From Deltaproteobacteria bacterium (GTDB lineage: Bacteria; Lernaellota; Lernaellaia; JACKCT01): a DNA stretch of 64,000 nucleotides. A program made the position numbers and the translations under genes. Positions 36,001 to 44,799 of the stretch are shown piece by piece (position 1 is the stretch's first letter; every line of letters starts with the position of its first letter). Location of the stretch: NCBI GenBank assembly GCA_020633895.1, contig JACKCT010000008.1, forward strand, positions 119,720-183,719, read 5' to 3'. The notes beneath the pieces are model-generated. The model was given only the letters and a program-made list of their open reading frames with translations, was not told where the DNA came from and did no database searches.

Positions 36001-36556
36001 GCACCGGGATGATGCGCAGCAGGGAGATCAGCTCCTGGATCGTGCCCGAAACCTTGATCGCCGCCGCGCCGTCTTCCGAGCCGTCGTTGAGGATCTCAAT
36101 GGCGTCCTGAGGGACTCGCACCACCGGCCCGCTGCCGAAGATGTTGTCGTAGCCGAAGGTTTTGACGTCCATGATGGGAAGCAGCTCGACCAGGGCGTCC
36201 TTGCCCACCGTGCCCGGCTCGAAGAAGTTTTCGACGCGCTGAATGTCGGCGTCCAGGATGCCGCCGCCCCACTTGTTGGGCACGCCGCCCGAGTAGTCGG
36301 TGGGATGGCCGTTGATCAGAACGCGGATGCGGTCGTTTTCGATGATGTAGTCACCCTTGTTGCCCAGGGCCTTGGGGCCGCCGATCAACTGGGAGCGGCT
36401 GGTGACTTTGTAGGCGCGGGTCTGGACGAATTCCTCGCTGTCGGCGCAGGCGCCGAAGGAGCCGCCCAACGTCGCCACCAAAACCAAAATCAAGGCCAGA
36501 CGAAAAACCCGACCGGCGTTTACGAGAAAATTCATCGACATTTCATTCCGAGGCAT
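33035..36556 (-). CDS. Large PHP-domain metallohydrolase lipoprotein (CehA/McbA-like)
   Basis: A 1173-residue protein from the ATG at 36556 (GGGGAAG upstream; later Met codons at 36541 and 36535 are alternatives). The signal sequence ends with a lipobox-like FGAC. Residues about 20-400 are beta-rich and unassigned (IIENDRIRVLINGHPTDY). Carboxypeptidase-regulatory-like segments follow near 480-610. The PHP catalytic part begins at about 620: DMHIHTHYSPDSG (HxH metal site), VVGTDHDFI, IVNHGREAF and IANSDTHSSSS. A final beta domain and an acidic DEDEDHDKAGCGF tail end it. PHP enzymes hydrolyse phosphoester or amide bonds; substrate unknown. Confidence 0.8.
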   Translation of the reverse strand: MPRNEMSMNFLVNAGRVFRLALILVLVATLGGSFGACADSEEFVQTRAYKVTSRSQLIGGPKALGNKGDYIIENDRIRVLINGHPTDYSGGVPNKWGGGILDADIQRVENFFEPGTVGKDALVELLPIMDVKTFGYDNIFGSGPVVRVPQDAIEILNDGSEDGAAAIKVSGTIQELISLLRIIPVPLSNLPVKAETIYSLEPGENWLKISTRFTLLNEDGSEPDTLFEVPLQPITDTDNPIGSIVTGDAFGDAVFFGDGVSVIGPNVFGFSSSWFVEDQFNQGNSTFIASPTVPWSAGVNEDIGYALVSEDGPLSFPVIESFLTIAFQQITAPGYQLPTSGATYTYNRYLVIDEGDVAGLLDHMTDIRGWAYGKVRGHVLVEGTDEAASGVQVHVFEHPRFLDDNTLVPMAESFDAMNEFLGSTPREVSYRRLTSFSRFTTDARRTDIVKDGSFAGRIPVDETTGEQNYILMASGPGNTKSRLYAVTVTNGGESNVALVLPATGRLSIEVRDSTLGGTGHPAKLTIQALSGVGLPEPRIGEGYLPENEVKLVHSLDGHAEVELPVGRYRVIASHGPEYSINFKDVDVSAFTTQRVTLDLEHQVDTSGWVAADMHIHTHYSPDSGRSIKSLLGSAMSEGLDMVVGTDHDFIANYVPVMKELGLLGKLAYMGGDELSHFSFAHFNSFPLRYDQSEVSGGAPQWRNPSPSVTLPDGSVMPYFVPQDCFDALRARGDRDVVDQDPIVIVNHGREAFTGYFRAYGWEQFSGKFDSPDFLTLTDPVVNNGEILTKNPQQLFSWDFDALEVMNSKRYQDIRTSTEEDVPETEIAQPSGEGEYFPTLVRTADEQLRISSGDLLFDSSEVGSVDDYFTLTAMNRRVTGIANSDTHSSSSTEAGKCRTYVMSDTDDPGLLDYDQFLTNLKKGRAIATCGPFIETWVNGKPIGSDVRDTDGTISLRIRAQAPEWMSLDRLEIYGNGVLIGEIGADSSDIFLGCDTDGLAMHDNSSAFRFDGSVDCHIDTDTAVVVIGIGYEGLAPVSQPVAGPTIEITDSLVLGVNQLIENWFGISNVIPPFTALQRNHDTYPYAMTNAIYVDYDGADSNGDGWVYDGPGFVPGWFDEEEVVAKVKADPKVMTAIAAAKSRLVSMSSVQQSPKNDNTRYWGDEDEDHDKAGCGF

Positions 36557-36739
36557 AACACTTCCCCATCGCGTCGGGCGCATCTTGGCCGTGGCGTGTG
36601 GCAATGGTGTGACACGATTTCTCACCGAATGGCATCGCATTCTGTGCGCGTCGCGCGCATTTTTCAAGGGCTTCCCGAGGGGCCGGGCACGATCGATTAA
36701 GCGCTTTCGAATATAACGGAGCCCCAAGCGTCAGCGCGG

Positions 36740-36787
36740 GGTTGTCGAGCGTGTCGACTCAACGAACCATCTGGACCGCTTGCTGAC
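36740..36787. repeat. Intergenic hairpin repeat, copy 3 (inverted, partial)
   Basis: 36740-36757 is the exact reverse complement of 28308-28325, and 36776-36787 (CCGCTTGCTGAC) is the reverse complement of 28278-28289 and 8412-8423. A hairpin GTCGA-GCGTG-TCGAC is included. It lies just downstream of the PbfA-like gene. The rest of 36557-36822 holds the promoter region of the PHP gene. Confidence 0.65.
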
Positions 36788-36822
36788 ACACGCGGCTCTG
36801 TCATCACGAAAAAATCGCGGGA

Positions 36823-38196
36823 CTATTGCTCCGCTGCCGCCTCCAACGCCGCCCGCAAAATCCCCAGGGACCGCTCCAATTCCTCGCCGGTCAACGTCAG
36901 CGGGGGCGCCAGCGTCAGGACATTGCCTCCCGAGACCTTGAACGACAGACCGCGAGACAGGCACTCGTACAAAACTTTCTCCGCCGCGGCACTCGCCGGG
37001 TCCTTGGTGGTTCGGTCGGTGACGAGTTCCACCCCGACCAGCGCCCCGAAAGCCCGGACATCGCCGATGAGACTGATATCGTTAGATATTTCACGCAGCC
37101 CGGTCGTGAGGCGATCGCCCAATTCCATCGACCGGGCGAGCAGCCCTTCCCGCTCGATGACATGAATTGTCGCCAACGCCGCCGCCGCGCCGACAGGGCT
37201 TTTTTCGTGCGTGTAGTGCCCGAGCGCCGCGTGACCGGCCACATCCAGGTCTTCGCGGGCCAGCATGGCTGCCATGGGGAAGACTCCGCCGCCCAGGCCC
37301 TTGCCCAGGCACAGGATGTCCGGTGTCACCCCGAAGCGCTCGCACGCAAACATATAGCCCGTGCGGCCCAGGCCTATGGGGATCTCGTCAAAGATCAACA
37401 GCGCGCCGTGCTCGTCGCAGATCTCGCGGATGCGTCGCCAATACTCGACCGGCGGGGCCTCCACGGTGGTGCATCGGATGGGTTCGGCAATGAAGGCGGC
37501 CACGTCGCCCTCGTGACGCATCACATAGTCCACGTATTCGGCGGACTCCATGGGGCTCGGGGCGTTGCCGGTAACGGATGAGCGGTAGGACGACGGCGGC
37601 GGCACGTGGATCGCGCCGGGCAGTAGCGGTCCGACGCCGCGCCGAAACAGGGCCTCACCGCCGATGCTGATGGCGTCCAGGGACGCGCCGTGAAACGAAT
37701 CCCACCAACTCACGGTCTTGAATCGTCCCGTCGCCACCCGCGCCAATTTCAGCGCCATGCCGATGGCCGACGTGCCGCCGGGGGCAAAGAGAACCTTGTT
37801 CAATCGGCCGGGGGAAAGCTCGGCCAATTTGCGCGCCAGATCGACGGCGACCCGGTTGGTGTAACGACGCGGCGAGAACGGCAGGGTGCGCAACTGTTCA
37901 ATGACGGCCTCGATCACCGCCGGGTGTCCGTAGCCGACCTGATGGGCGCTGTTGCCGTGAAAGTCCAGGTAGCGTCGGCCCTGCGTGTCGATCAGTTCCG
38001 CTCCCTCGGCGCCGGACAGGGCGTTCAGGCACGGCGTGGACAGGGATTGGTGGAGGAAATACCGGGCGTCCTCGTCGAGCAGCGCGCGGGTGGCGTCGTC
38101 AAGATGGGCGTCCTGCCACTGCCGGCGCTCGTCGGAGAGATTGACGTCGCCTTCGGTGCGTTCGACGGGTTTGTCGTCGGTGGGATTGTCGCTCAA
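36823..38196 (-). CDS. Class III PLP enzyme of the phosphonate operon, PbfA-like candidate
   Basis: A 457-residue class III aminotransferase-fold protein. PLP lysine K299 in LCLGKGLGGG, the Asp-Glu pair at 270-271 (LIFDEIPIGLGRTG), and GGTSAIGMALKLAR for phosphate binding. The TTG start at 38196 follows GGAGG by 5 nt and overlaps the permease TGA by 4 bp; a longer frame upstream is a shadow of the permease. Operons that carry phnW-phnX often include a class III PLP enzyme, PbfA, that eliminates ammonia from (R)-1-hydroxy-2-aminoethylphosphonate to give phosphonoacetaldehyde for PhnX. That assignment rests on context and fold; an ordinary aminotransferase remains possible. Confidence 0.7.
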   Translation of the reverse strand: MSDNPTDDKPVERTEGDVNLSDERRQWQDAHLDDATRALLDEDARYFLHQSLSTPCLNALSGAEGAELIDTQGRRYLDFHGNSAHQVGYGHPAVIEAVIEQLRTLPFSPRRYTNRVAVDLARKLAELSPGRLNKVLFAPGGTSAIGMALKLARVATGRFKTVSWWDSFHGASLDAISIGGEALFRRGVGPLLPGAIHVPPPSSYRSSVTGNAPSPMESAEYVDYVMRHEGDVAAFIAEPIRCTTVEAPPVEYWRRIREICDEHGALLIFDEIPIGLGRTGYMFACERFGVTPDILCLGKGLGGGVFPMAAMLAREDLDVAGHAALGHYTHEKSPVGAAAALATIHVIEREGLLARSMELGDRLTTGLREISNDISLIGDVRAFGALVGVELVTDRTTKDPASAAAEKVLYECLSRGLSFKVSGGNVLTLAPPLTLTGEELERSLGILRAALEAAAEQ

Positions 38197-40238
38197 CGCT
38201 GCCTCCAGGCCTGCGTGCGGGCGATGAGGCCCCGCGAGGCGAACTGGAATCCGAACCGGACCGCCAGATTCGTCACGACAATCAGCATGCACATCGCGGC
38301 GGCGGGGGCGGTGTCCCCGGCGTCGTCCATGTTGATGACCGCGACGGACGCCAGGGGCGTGTCGACCGGGTAGAGGAAAATCACCGCCGAGATGGTCGCC
38401 ATGGACGAGACGAAAAAGTAGAGCGCGATTTCGATGATCGCCGGCAGGCTCACCGGCACCGTCACCCGCGCGAAGGTTTTGTAAAACGGCACGCCCATGG
38501 ACTCCGAGACGGTTTCGAATTCGCCGTCCAGTTGGCGCAAGGCGGTGGTCGCCGTCAAGAAGCTGACCGTGAAAAAGTGCGTGACGTTGGCGATGACCAG
38601 AATGGCCATGGTGCCGTAGAGGGCCACGAAGGGATTGGGAATCGACATCCCGAAAATTTCGAAACGGGGCTGATTGAAAAAGAAGATATAGGCAATGCCG
38701 ATGACCAGGCCCGGCAACGCCAGGGGCAGGATCGACAGGAAATACGCGATCTGTCGCGGCAGGCGCATCTCCCGGGATTTTTCGATCAGATACGCCCCGG
38801 CAAAGGCGACGGCGGTGCCCAAAATCGCGGAATAGAACGACATGCGGATGGAATTCCAGAACGCCGCGTACCCGCCCCCGCCCGTGTCCTTGAAAGTGTA
38901 ATGCTTGAGCGACAGGGACAAATCGTAGGGCCACATCTTGACCAGCGACCCGAAGCCCGCCGCGAAAAGCATGATCAGGATGAACGCCGCAATCGCGCCG
39001 CAAACGACGAGGAAGGCGCGGTCGGTGGCGGGTTTGGGCTTGGGCGTGAACGGCACCGACTTGGCGGACATGGCCGAACTTTGGCGACGCTGAGCGATGC
39101 GGTCGACGACGAACGCCGCAATCGCCGGGACCAGCAGGACGATGCTCACCGTGGCGCCCATGCCGAAGTTCTGCTGGCCGATGACCTGCTTGTAGATATC
39201 CACGGCCAGAATGTTGAATTGGCCACCGACCACCTTGGGCGCGCCGAAGTCGGTGAAGCACAGCGTGAAACCCGCGAACAGCGCGCTAAGCAGGCCGAAT
39301 TTCACGCCGGGGATCGTGACCGTCCAAAACGTTCGCCACTTGGACGCGCCCAGGGACTCGGCCGCCTCGTAGAGCCGGGCGTCGGTGCTGCCCAGGGCCA
39401 CCAGCAGGATCAGGAACATCGACGGGAAGATGAAGACCGACTCGGCGATAATGATCCCCTTGGCGCCGTACAGGCCGATGTCCCACGCCAACCACGGCAA
39501 TTTGCCGAATAGCCCCGTCGTCACGAGCCCTTTGTTGCCGAACAGGTACACCAGGGAAAGGCCGTAGAGCATGGTCGGCGCGAACAGGGGGAGCATCGCG
39601 ACGGTCTTGAAAAACCCCTTGCCCGGGATGCACGTCCGGGTGATGCCGTAGGCGTAGGCGAAGGCCAGCAACACCGCGATCGCGGTCGCGACCACGGAGA
39701 TGAACGCGCTGTTGAACAGGGAACTGTAGAGCGAGGATTCCGAGAAATATTTTTTGAAGCGCGTCAGGCCGATATATCGTGCCGCCTCGCGCACCGGATT
39801 GTCGTCCGGGCCGATGAAGACGCCGTCGATGTACCAGTCCGCGCCGTCGATGCGCACCTCGATGGGTTTGATTTTGCGTTCCTTGCGCTCGATGACGACT
39901 TGGGAGACGGCGACGTATTTGAACTGCGTCTCGTCGGCGAGATCCGCGACGACGCCCCGCTCGTCGATATGCTTGTCGACGACCTTGGCCGGTTCGTCGT
40001 CAATGAACGCCTCTCCGTCCGACAGATGTACCCGCCGCCCGCCCACGCGCACTTCCGCCCCGTCGTCCCAGATGGACGCGGCCACCTCGGCGTTCAGGCT
40101 GCGGTCGACGACCTTGAGTACGGGCAAAACCACCACCAGCAGCATCCACGCCAGGAAGCCGACGATCAGCGCCTTGCGGATGCGCGCGCTCGCGTCGGGT
40201 TGGCGCTTGGGAGCGGCTTGGTTCGGGGAATGCGTCAT
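38193..40238 (-). CDS. Fused 2-aminoethylphosphonate ABC transporter permease (PhnU/PhnV-type double module)
   Basis: A 681-residue protein with two MetI-type permease modules. The EAA loops are AAESLGASKWRTFWTVTIPGV (first) and VSESMGVPFYKTFARVTVPVS (second). TM1 is about 23-44. Residues about 52-150 form an extra polar domain (VRVGGRRVHLSDGEAFID...GADWYIDGVFIG) before the normal GLTRFKKYF segment, much longer than usual between the first helices and predicted periplasmic. It sits 6 bp after the ATPase gene and before the PbfA-like gene. It moves 2-aminoethylphosphonate across the inner membrane. Confidence 0.9.
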   Translation of the reverse strand: MTHSPNQAAPKRQPDASARIRKALIVGFLAWMLLVVVLPVLKVVDRSLNAEVAASIWDDGAEVRVGGRRVHLSDGEAFIDDEPAKVVDKHIDERGVVADLADETQFKYVAVSQVVIERKERKIKPIEVRIDGADWYIDGVFIGPDDNPVREAARYIGLTRFKKYFSESSLYSSLFNSAFISVVATAIAVLLAFAYAYGITRTCIPGKGFFKTVAMLPLFAPTMLYGLSLVYLFGNKGLVTTGLFGKLPWLAWDIGLYGAKGIIIAESVFIFPSMFLILLVALGSTDARLYEAAESLGASKWRTFWTVTIPGVKFGLLSALFAGFTLCFTDFGAPKVVGGQFNILAVDIYKQVIGQQNFGMGATVSIVLLVPAIAAFVVDRIAQRRQSSAMSAKSVPFTPKPKPATDRAFLVVCGAIAAFILIMLFAAGFGSLVKMWPYDLSLSLKHYTFKDTGGGGYAAFWNSIRMSFYSAILGTAVAFAGAYLIEKSREMRLPRQIAYFLSILPLALPGLVIGIAYIFFFNQPRFEIFGMSIPNPFVALYGTMAILVIANVTHFFTVSFLTATTALRQLDGEFETVSESMGVPFYKTFARVTVPVSLPAIIEIALYFFVSSMATISAVIFLYPVDTPLASVAVINMDDAGDTAPAAAMCMLIVVTNLAVRFGFQFASRGLIARTQAWRQR

Positions 40239-40244
40239 GGGGTG

Positions 40245-41369
40245 TCAGCCCACGGGCGCGTCAAAGCAATGCAGCCGATGGGCGGGCAGGCTGATCTCAA
40301 TGTCGGCGCCGGGCTCGTGGGGTAGCGCCTCGGCGCGCTTGGCGGCCACGTCCACTTCGATGAAATGCTCGCGGCCCTCGGCGTCGGGCGGGACGCGCAG
40401 GCCGTAGCGAAAAAACGGCCCGCGAAATTCGACGTATTCTATCTTCGTCGCCAGACGGTTGGCGTCATTGGCGGCATCCTGGCCCACGCGCACATCCTCC
40501 GGCCGGATCGCGACAATCACCGACCCGCTCGCGCGTCCGTCAAGTCGCTCCGGATCCACGTCCAACGTCGCGGCGCCGAGCTTGACCTGCCCCTCGCCCA
40601 CCACGTCCGCCTCCCCCAGGAAGTTCATCGCCCCCACGAAGTCGGCGACGAACGGATCCGCCGGGCGGCCGTAGACCTCTCGCGGCGTGGCGTACTGGGC
40701 CAGGCGACCTTCGCTCATCACCACGATGCGGTCGGCCATGGTCAGGGCTTCGTCCTGATCGTGCGTGACCATGATGGTGGTGATGCCCAGGCGCTGCTGA
40801 ACCTGGCGAATCTCCAAACGCAGGCGCAGGCGCACCCGGGCGTCCAAAGCCGAAAGGGGTTCGTCCAGCAGAAGCAGCTTGGGCTCGGTGGCCAACGCGC
40901 GCGCCAGGGCGATGCGTTGTTGCTGCCCGCCGGACATCTGGGCCGGATATTTGTTCGCCGTCGATTCCAAGCCGACCAGGGCCAGCATCTCCTTCACGCG
41001 GGACTGGACAGCCGCCTTGTCCTTGCCGCGACCGTGCAGGCCGTAGGCGACGTTCTGCGCCGACGTAAGATTGGGAAACAGGGCATAGGACTGGAAGACG
41101 ATGCCGCAGCCGCGCTTGGAGGTGGGCCAGGCGCTGATGTCCTGCCCGGCCATGACGACCTGCCCCGCGTCCTGCGTCTCAAGACCCGCGATGATGCGCA
41201 GCAGAGTCGTTTTCCCGCAGCCGCTGGGGCCCAGGATGCACACGAATTCGCCGGGCGCGACGGACATGGATACGTCTTTGAGCACCTGCAGGGCGCCGAA
41301 GGATTTGCCGACGTTGCGCACTTCCAGGAACGCGTCGGTCCGTTCTCGCGGCGATTCAACGGCGACCAT
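40245..41369 (-). CDS. phnT: 2-aminoethylphosphonate ABC transporter ATP-binding protein
   Basis: A 374-residue CUT1/POT-like ATPase. Walker A GPSGCGKTTLL, signature MSGGQQQRIALARAL, Walker B LLLLDEPLSALD and switch His in VTHDQDEALTMAD. A C-terminal TOBE-type domain (IRPEDVRVG...) follows from about residue 280. Neighbours (binding protein, fused permease, PhnW, PhnX) make 2-aminoethylphosphonate the likely substrate. Confidence 0.9.
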   Translation of the reverse strand: MVAVESPRERTDAFLEVRNVGKSFGALQVLKDVSMSVAPGEFVCILGPSGCGKTTLLRIIAGLETQDAGQVVMAGQDISAWPTSKRGCGIVFQSYALFPNLTSAQNVAYGLHGRGKDKAAVQSRVKEMLALVGLESTANKYPAQMSGGQQQRIALARALATEPKLLLLDEPLSALDARVRLRLRLEIRQVQQRLGITTIMVTHDQDEALTMADRIVVMSEGRLAQYATPREVYGRPADPFVADFVGAMNFLGEADVVGEGQVKLGAATLDVDPERLDGRASGSVIVAIRPEDVRVGQDAANDANRLATKIEYVEFRGPFFRYGLRVPPDAEGREHFIEVDVAAKRAEALPHEPGADIEISLPAHRLHCFDAPVG

Positions 41370-41429
41370 GGCGACTCCCTTCCTTGTGCGTTTGCTATGC
41401 GTCTTCCGTGCGTCGTGAACGCGACCGGG

Positions 41430-42473
41430 CTATTCTTTTTCCGACTTCCCGTCGTAGCGCTTGGACCATTCGGCCAGGATGCGTTCCCGATTTTCGGCGG
41501 CCCAGTCGAAGTCGTTTTTGATCAGCAGCTTTTCGGGATCGGACGGGTAGCCTTCGGGAACGTCCACGTCCATCTTGATGGCCAGGATCGGATAGACCTG
41601 GGAGTACATCTTCATGGCGTCGTCGGAGATCGCCCAATCCAGGAAGACCTTGGCGTTGGGATTGGTTCGGGGCTTGCGGACCAGGGCGTTGGCCTCCAAG
41701 TCCCAGCCGCAACCTTCCTTGGGAAAGGCGACGTCGACGGGTTCGCCCTTGGCTTTTTGCTTGAAGCCCCGATAGGCAAAGGAAACGCCGATGGGATACT
41801 CCCCGGTGCCGGCCAACTTGGCGGGCTTGGAGCCGGAGTGCGTGTAGGCGGCGATGTTGGCGTGGAGGCGATCGAGGTAGGCCCAGCCCTTATCCTCGCC
41901 CATAAGCTGGAAAATCGCCGAAATCGTCAGGTAGCCCGTGCCCGAGGACGCCGGATTGGGCATGACGATCATGCCTTTGTACTTGGGATCGGCCAGGGCT
42001 TCGTACGAATCGGGAAGCGGCAGGCCCTTCTTCTTCAGCTCGATGGTGTTGCCGACGATGCCGGTCATCCAAGCCTTGATGCCGACCCAGTGGGCGACCT
42101 TGTTTTTCTCGTCCTTAAAGCCCGGTTTGATGCGTTCGATACCCGCCGGATTGTACTCCTTGAGCATCCCCTTCTGGTCCATGATGGCCAGACTTGTCAG
42201 CGCGACGCCCCAGATGACGTCGGCTTGGGGATTGTCCTTTTCGGCCAGCAACTTGGCGGTGATGATGCCGGTGGAATCCCGGACGATGCGCACCGTGATG
42301 TCCGGGTGCTTGGCCTCGAAGTCCTTTTTGTAGATGGAGACTTCGTCGTCTTCCAGCGCCGTGTAGACGACCAGTTCGCCGGCCACCGCCGATTCGATGA
42401 AGCCCAGGGCGAACATCACCGCCAGCGCGGCCAGGGCGATAATCACCACGTCGTACAATGTCTGTCGGCTCAT
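41430..42473 (-). CDS. phnS: 2-aminoethylphosphonate ABC transporter substrate-binding protein
   Basis: A 347-residue periplasmic protein. The signal region ([21 protein letters not shown]) precedes a type II binding protein: [76 protein letters not shown]. The ATG at 42473 has GGAAGGGA 8 nt upstream; a longer in-frame extension is a shadow of phnX. A strong hairpin lies between this gene and phnX. Confidence 0.9.
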   Translation of the reverse strand: MSRQTLYDVVIIALAALAVMFALGFIESAVAGELVVYTALEDDEVSIYKKDFEAKHPDITVRIVRDSTGIITAKLLAEKDNPQADVIWGVALTSLAIMDQKGMLKEYNPAGIERIKPGFKDEKNKVAHWVGIKAWMTGIVGNTIELKKKGLPLPDSYEALADPKYKGMIVMPNPASSGTGYLTISAIFQLMGEDKGWAYLDRLHANIAAYTHSGSKPAKLAGTGEYPIGVSFAYRGFKQKAKGEPVDVAFPKEGCGWDLEANALVRKPRTNPNAKVFLDWAISDDAMKMYSQVYPILAIKMDVDVPEGYPSDPEKLLIKNDFDWAAENRERILAEWSKRYDGKSEKE

Positions 42474-42543
42474 GTCTTCGGTCCCTTCCAAAGGTCTGTC
42501 CATTTCATCATCGCCGGGCGGCCATATTTCGCCCGAACGCAAA

Positions 42544-42566
42544 CGACCCGCCGGGCGGGCGGGTCG
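42544..42566 (-). other. Intra-operon hairpin between phnX and the binding-protein gene
   Basis: CGACCCGCC-GGGCG-GGCGGGTCG, a perfect 9-bp GC-rich stem 71 bp ahead of the binding-protein start, with no T-run. Such stems often stabilise the downstream message so that the binding protein is made in excess of the enzymes. Inference. Confidence 0.55.
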
Positions 42567-42577
42567 TCGGTCTTGCT

Positions 42578-43408
42578 TTAGGGGTTCTCGCCCACGGAGA
42601 GGCGGTCGTTGATTTCGTCGAGCACCTCCAGGCAGTCGGCGATGGAGTCGACCACGTAGTGGGCCCCGCATTGGAGCAGCTTTCGGCGGGCGACTTCCAG
42701 GCGCTTTTCCAACGCCTCCTCGTCCATCGCCTCCACCTCGGCCAGCGGCATGCCGTTCATATTGCCGCTCTTGGCCAGGCCGATGGTCCAGACCCCGGCG
42801 TTCAGGCCCTCTTCCACGTCGGGCACCGTGTCGCCGATCTTCACCACCGCCGCCGGGGGATAGACGCCCATCAGCTCCATGCTCCGCAGCGTCATCCACG
42901 GCGCCGGACGGCCCTGCAACACATCGTCGGCGCACAGGGCGGCATCGGGGATGAAGTCCTGCTTCTTCGCCTCTTCGAGCACGACCTGCATCATCTCCCG
43001 GGCGTAGCCGGTGTTGGCCGCGAACTTCACTCCCGCCTCGGCCAGGTCCTGGCGAAACTCGAGGGCGCCGGGAATCAGCGCGCCGTACTTGGGCAGCACC
43101 GCGAGTTGCAGCGGCGTGAAATCCTCGTACATCGCCTGCACGTCGTCCTCGTTCCACGCCCGGCCCTTGACTTCCTTGAACGCCGCGTCGATGGGCGCCA
43201 TACGCAGGATTTCGCGAATGTGGTCCTTCTTGTGCAGACCCATGGGCCCGCGGGCCTGCTCGTTGGTGATCGTCACGCCCTGGCGCGCGAAGGTCTCCAT
43301 GAACGCCCCCGCCGGAGCCATGGAGCCGTAGTCCACCAGCGTCCCGGCCAGATCGCACACCACCGCCTGAATCGGCCCGGTATAAAAACGTCGATACACG
43401 AAATCCAT
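42578..43408 (-). CDS. phnX: Phosphonoacetaldehyde hydrolase (phosphonatase)
   Basis: A 276-residue HAD-superfamily enzyme. Nucleophile motif [14 protein letters not shown], Schiff-base Lys in [12 protein letters not shown], cap helices, and the acidic [17 protein letters not shown] loop. It cleaves phosphonoacetaldehyde to acetaldehyde and phosphate. The ATG overlaps the phnW stop (TAATG). Confidence 0.96.
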   Translation of the reverse strand: MDFVYRRFYTGPIQAVVCDLAGTLVDYGSMAPAGAFMETFARQGVTITNEQARGPMGLHKKDHIREILRMAPIDAAFKEVKGRAWNEDDVQAMYEDFTPLQLAVLPKYGALIPGALEFRQDLAEAGVKFAANTGYAREMMQVVLEEAKKQDFIPDAALCADDVLQGRPAPWMTLRSMELMGVYPPAAVVKIGDTVPDVEEGLNAGVWTIGLAKSGNMNGMPLAEVEAMDEEALEKRLEVARRKLLQCGAHYVVDSIADCLEVLDEINDRLSVGENP

Positions 43409-44538
43409 TACGCCACCCCCTTCAAACGCACATCCATTTGAGCCAACACATCGGACACGGCCGAGAGCAGATCCCGCATGTCATTGGGGAACAGCCGACC
43501 GATATTGCCGATGCGAAAACAGTCCGCGTCGCCGACCTTGCCCGGATAAATCACGTAGCCGCGTTCGGCGAGCAGCGAATAAAACTTGGTGAAATCGAAA
43601 TTGGGATCATCGGGATAATAGAACGACGTGATGATCGGCGCCTGGAGTTCCGGCTTGAGATAGCGCCGGAATCCCATGGCCGTCATGCCGGCGGCGATGA
43701 TCTCGTGGTTGGCCCGATACCGCGCGCCGCGTCCGGCCACGCCGCCCTCCTCTTCCAATTCCAGAAGCGCCTGATGAAACGCCAGGATCGCGTGCGTCGG
43801 CGGGGTAAAGCGGAACTGGCCGTTGGATTCGAGGCCTTTGTACTGAGCCACGAGGTCCAGCGAAATGCTTCGCGCGTTGCCCTCGCAGGCCAGCAGCTTG
43901 TCGAGTTTGGCGACACAGAAGCTGAAGCCCGGCACCCCCTCGATGCACTTGTTGGCCGACGAGACCAGATAGTCGATGCCCATCTCGGCGACGTTGGTAT
44001 CGATGGCGCCGAAGCTGCTCATGGCGTCGACATAGAAATCGCGCCCAGCCGCCTGGACCATGGCGCCGACTTCGGCAATGGGGTTGAGGATGCCGCTGGT
44101 TGTCTCGCAATGGCAGCATGTGACCATGGCGATGTCGGCGTCCTCGGCAAGGGCCTTTTCGATGTCGGCGGGAACGATGGGCGCGTCCTCGGCGTAGCTC
44201 AACTCCACGACGTCGATGCCCAGGGTGCGTCCGATGGCGGCCATGCGACGGCCGTACGCGCCGTTGATCGCGCACAGCAGCTTCTTGCCCCGAGGCACGC
44301 ACGTGGCCAGCACCGCTTCCAGGCCGAAGGTGCCGCTGCCTTGCATCAGGACGGTGGTGTGCGTGTCGATGTCCACTTCCGCCAGACGCACCAAGCGCTC
44401 GCGCACATCCCGCACGATCGCGATGAATTCGCCGTCACGGGAGCCCAGATCCCGCAACATGGCCTGTTTCACCGTCCGGCTGGTCGTCAACGGACCGGGG
44501 GTGAACAACGCCTTGTCTTTCCAAGTCGACGTCGTCAA
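43408..44538 (-). CDS. phnW: 2-aminoethylphosphonate--pyruvate transaminase
   Basis: A 376-residue fold-type I transaminase. [23 protein letters not shown] at the start, [24 protein letters not shown], the Asp of VDAMSSFGA and PLP Lys in [16 protein letters not shown]. It converts 2-aminoethylphosphonate plus pyruvate to phosphonoacetaldehyde and alanine. A TTG start at 44538 with AAGGAG 6 nt upstream is best; the open frame runs about 140 codons further upstream without similarity and into the promoter region. First gene of the operon; 44539-44799 is the divergent promoter gap. Confidence 0.95.
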   Translation of the reverse strand: MTTSTWKDKALFTPGPLTTSRTVKQAMLRDLGSRDGEFIAIVRDVRERLVRLAEVDIDTHTTVLMQGSGTFGLEAVLATCVPRGKKLLCAINGAYGRRMAAIGRTLGIDVVELSYAEDAPIVPADIEKALAEDADIAMVTCCHCETTSGILNPIAEVGAMVQAAGRDFYVDAMSSFGAIDTNVAEMGIDYLVSSANKCIEGVPGFSFCVAKLDKLLACEGNARSISLDLVAQYKGLESNGQFRFTPPTHAILAFHQALLELEEEGGVAGRGARYRANHEIIAAGMTAMGFRRYLKPELQAPIITSFYYPDDPNFDFTKFYSLLAERGYVIYPGKVGDADCFRIGNIGRLFPNDMRDLLSAVSDVLAQMDVRLKGVA

Positions 44539-44799
44539 AACGTTCTCCTTCTCGTCGTATCGCGTATTGTTCGGCGGTTGGTCCACCGCCGCGCGGCGGA
44601 TCATAGGCGCTCCGCCGCGACGCGTCCACGCGAGATAGGCACAAGATGAACTTTTCGGAAATTCAATAAAGGGCGATATCCATCGATAACGCCGCGAATA
44701 TACTCGATGCGGCCCGTGAAATCCATGTGACAACGAAAAGGCCGCCGCGTGAAAGGCCGAAATTGCAGACGAGATGTCCGAAACGATGAATGATAATAA

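Noticed and set aside
38197-39261. In-frame upstream extension of the class III PLP enzyme
   Set aside because: The extra residues are an Arg/His-rich shadow of the permease. A TTG with GGAGG at the right distance gives the true start at 38196.
42474-43358. In-frame upstream extension of the phosphonate-binding protein
   Set aside because: It overlaps phnX in another frame and lacks similarity; a clear ribosome site and signal peptide begin at 42473.
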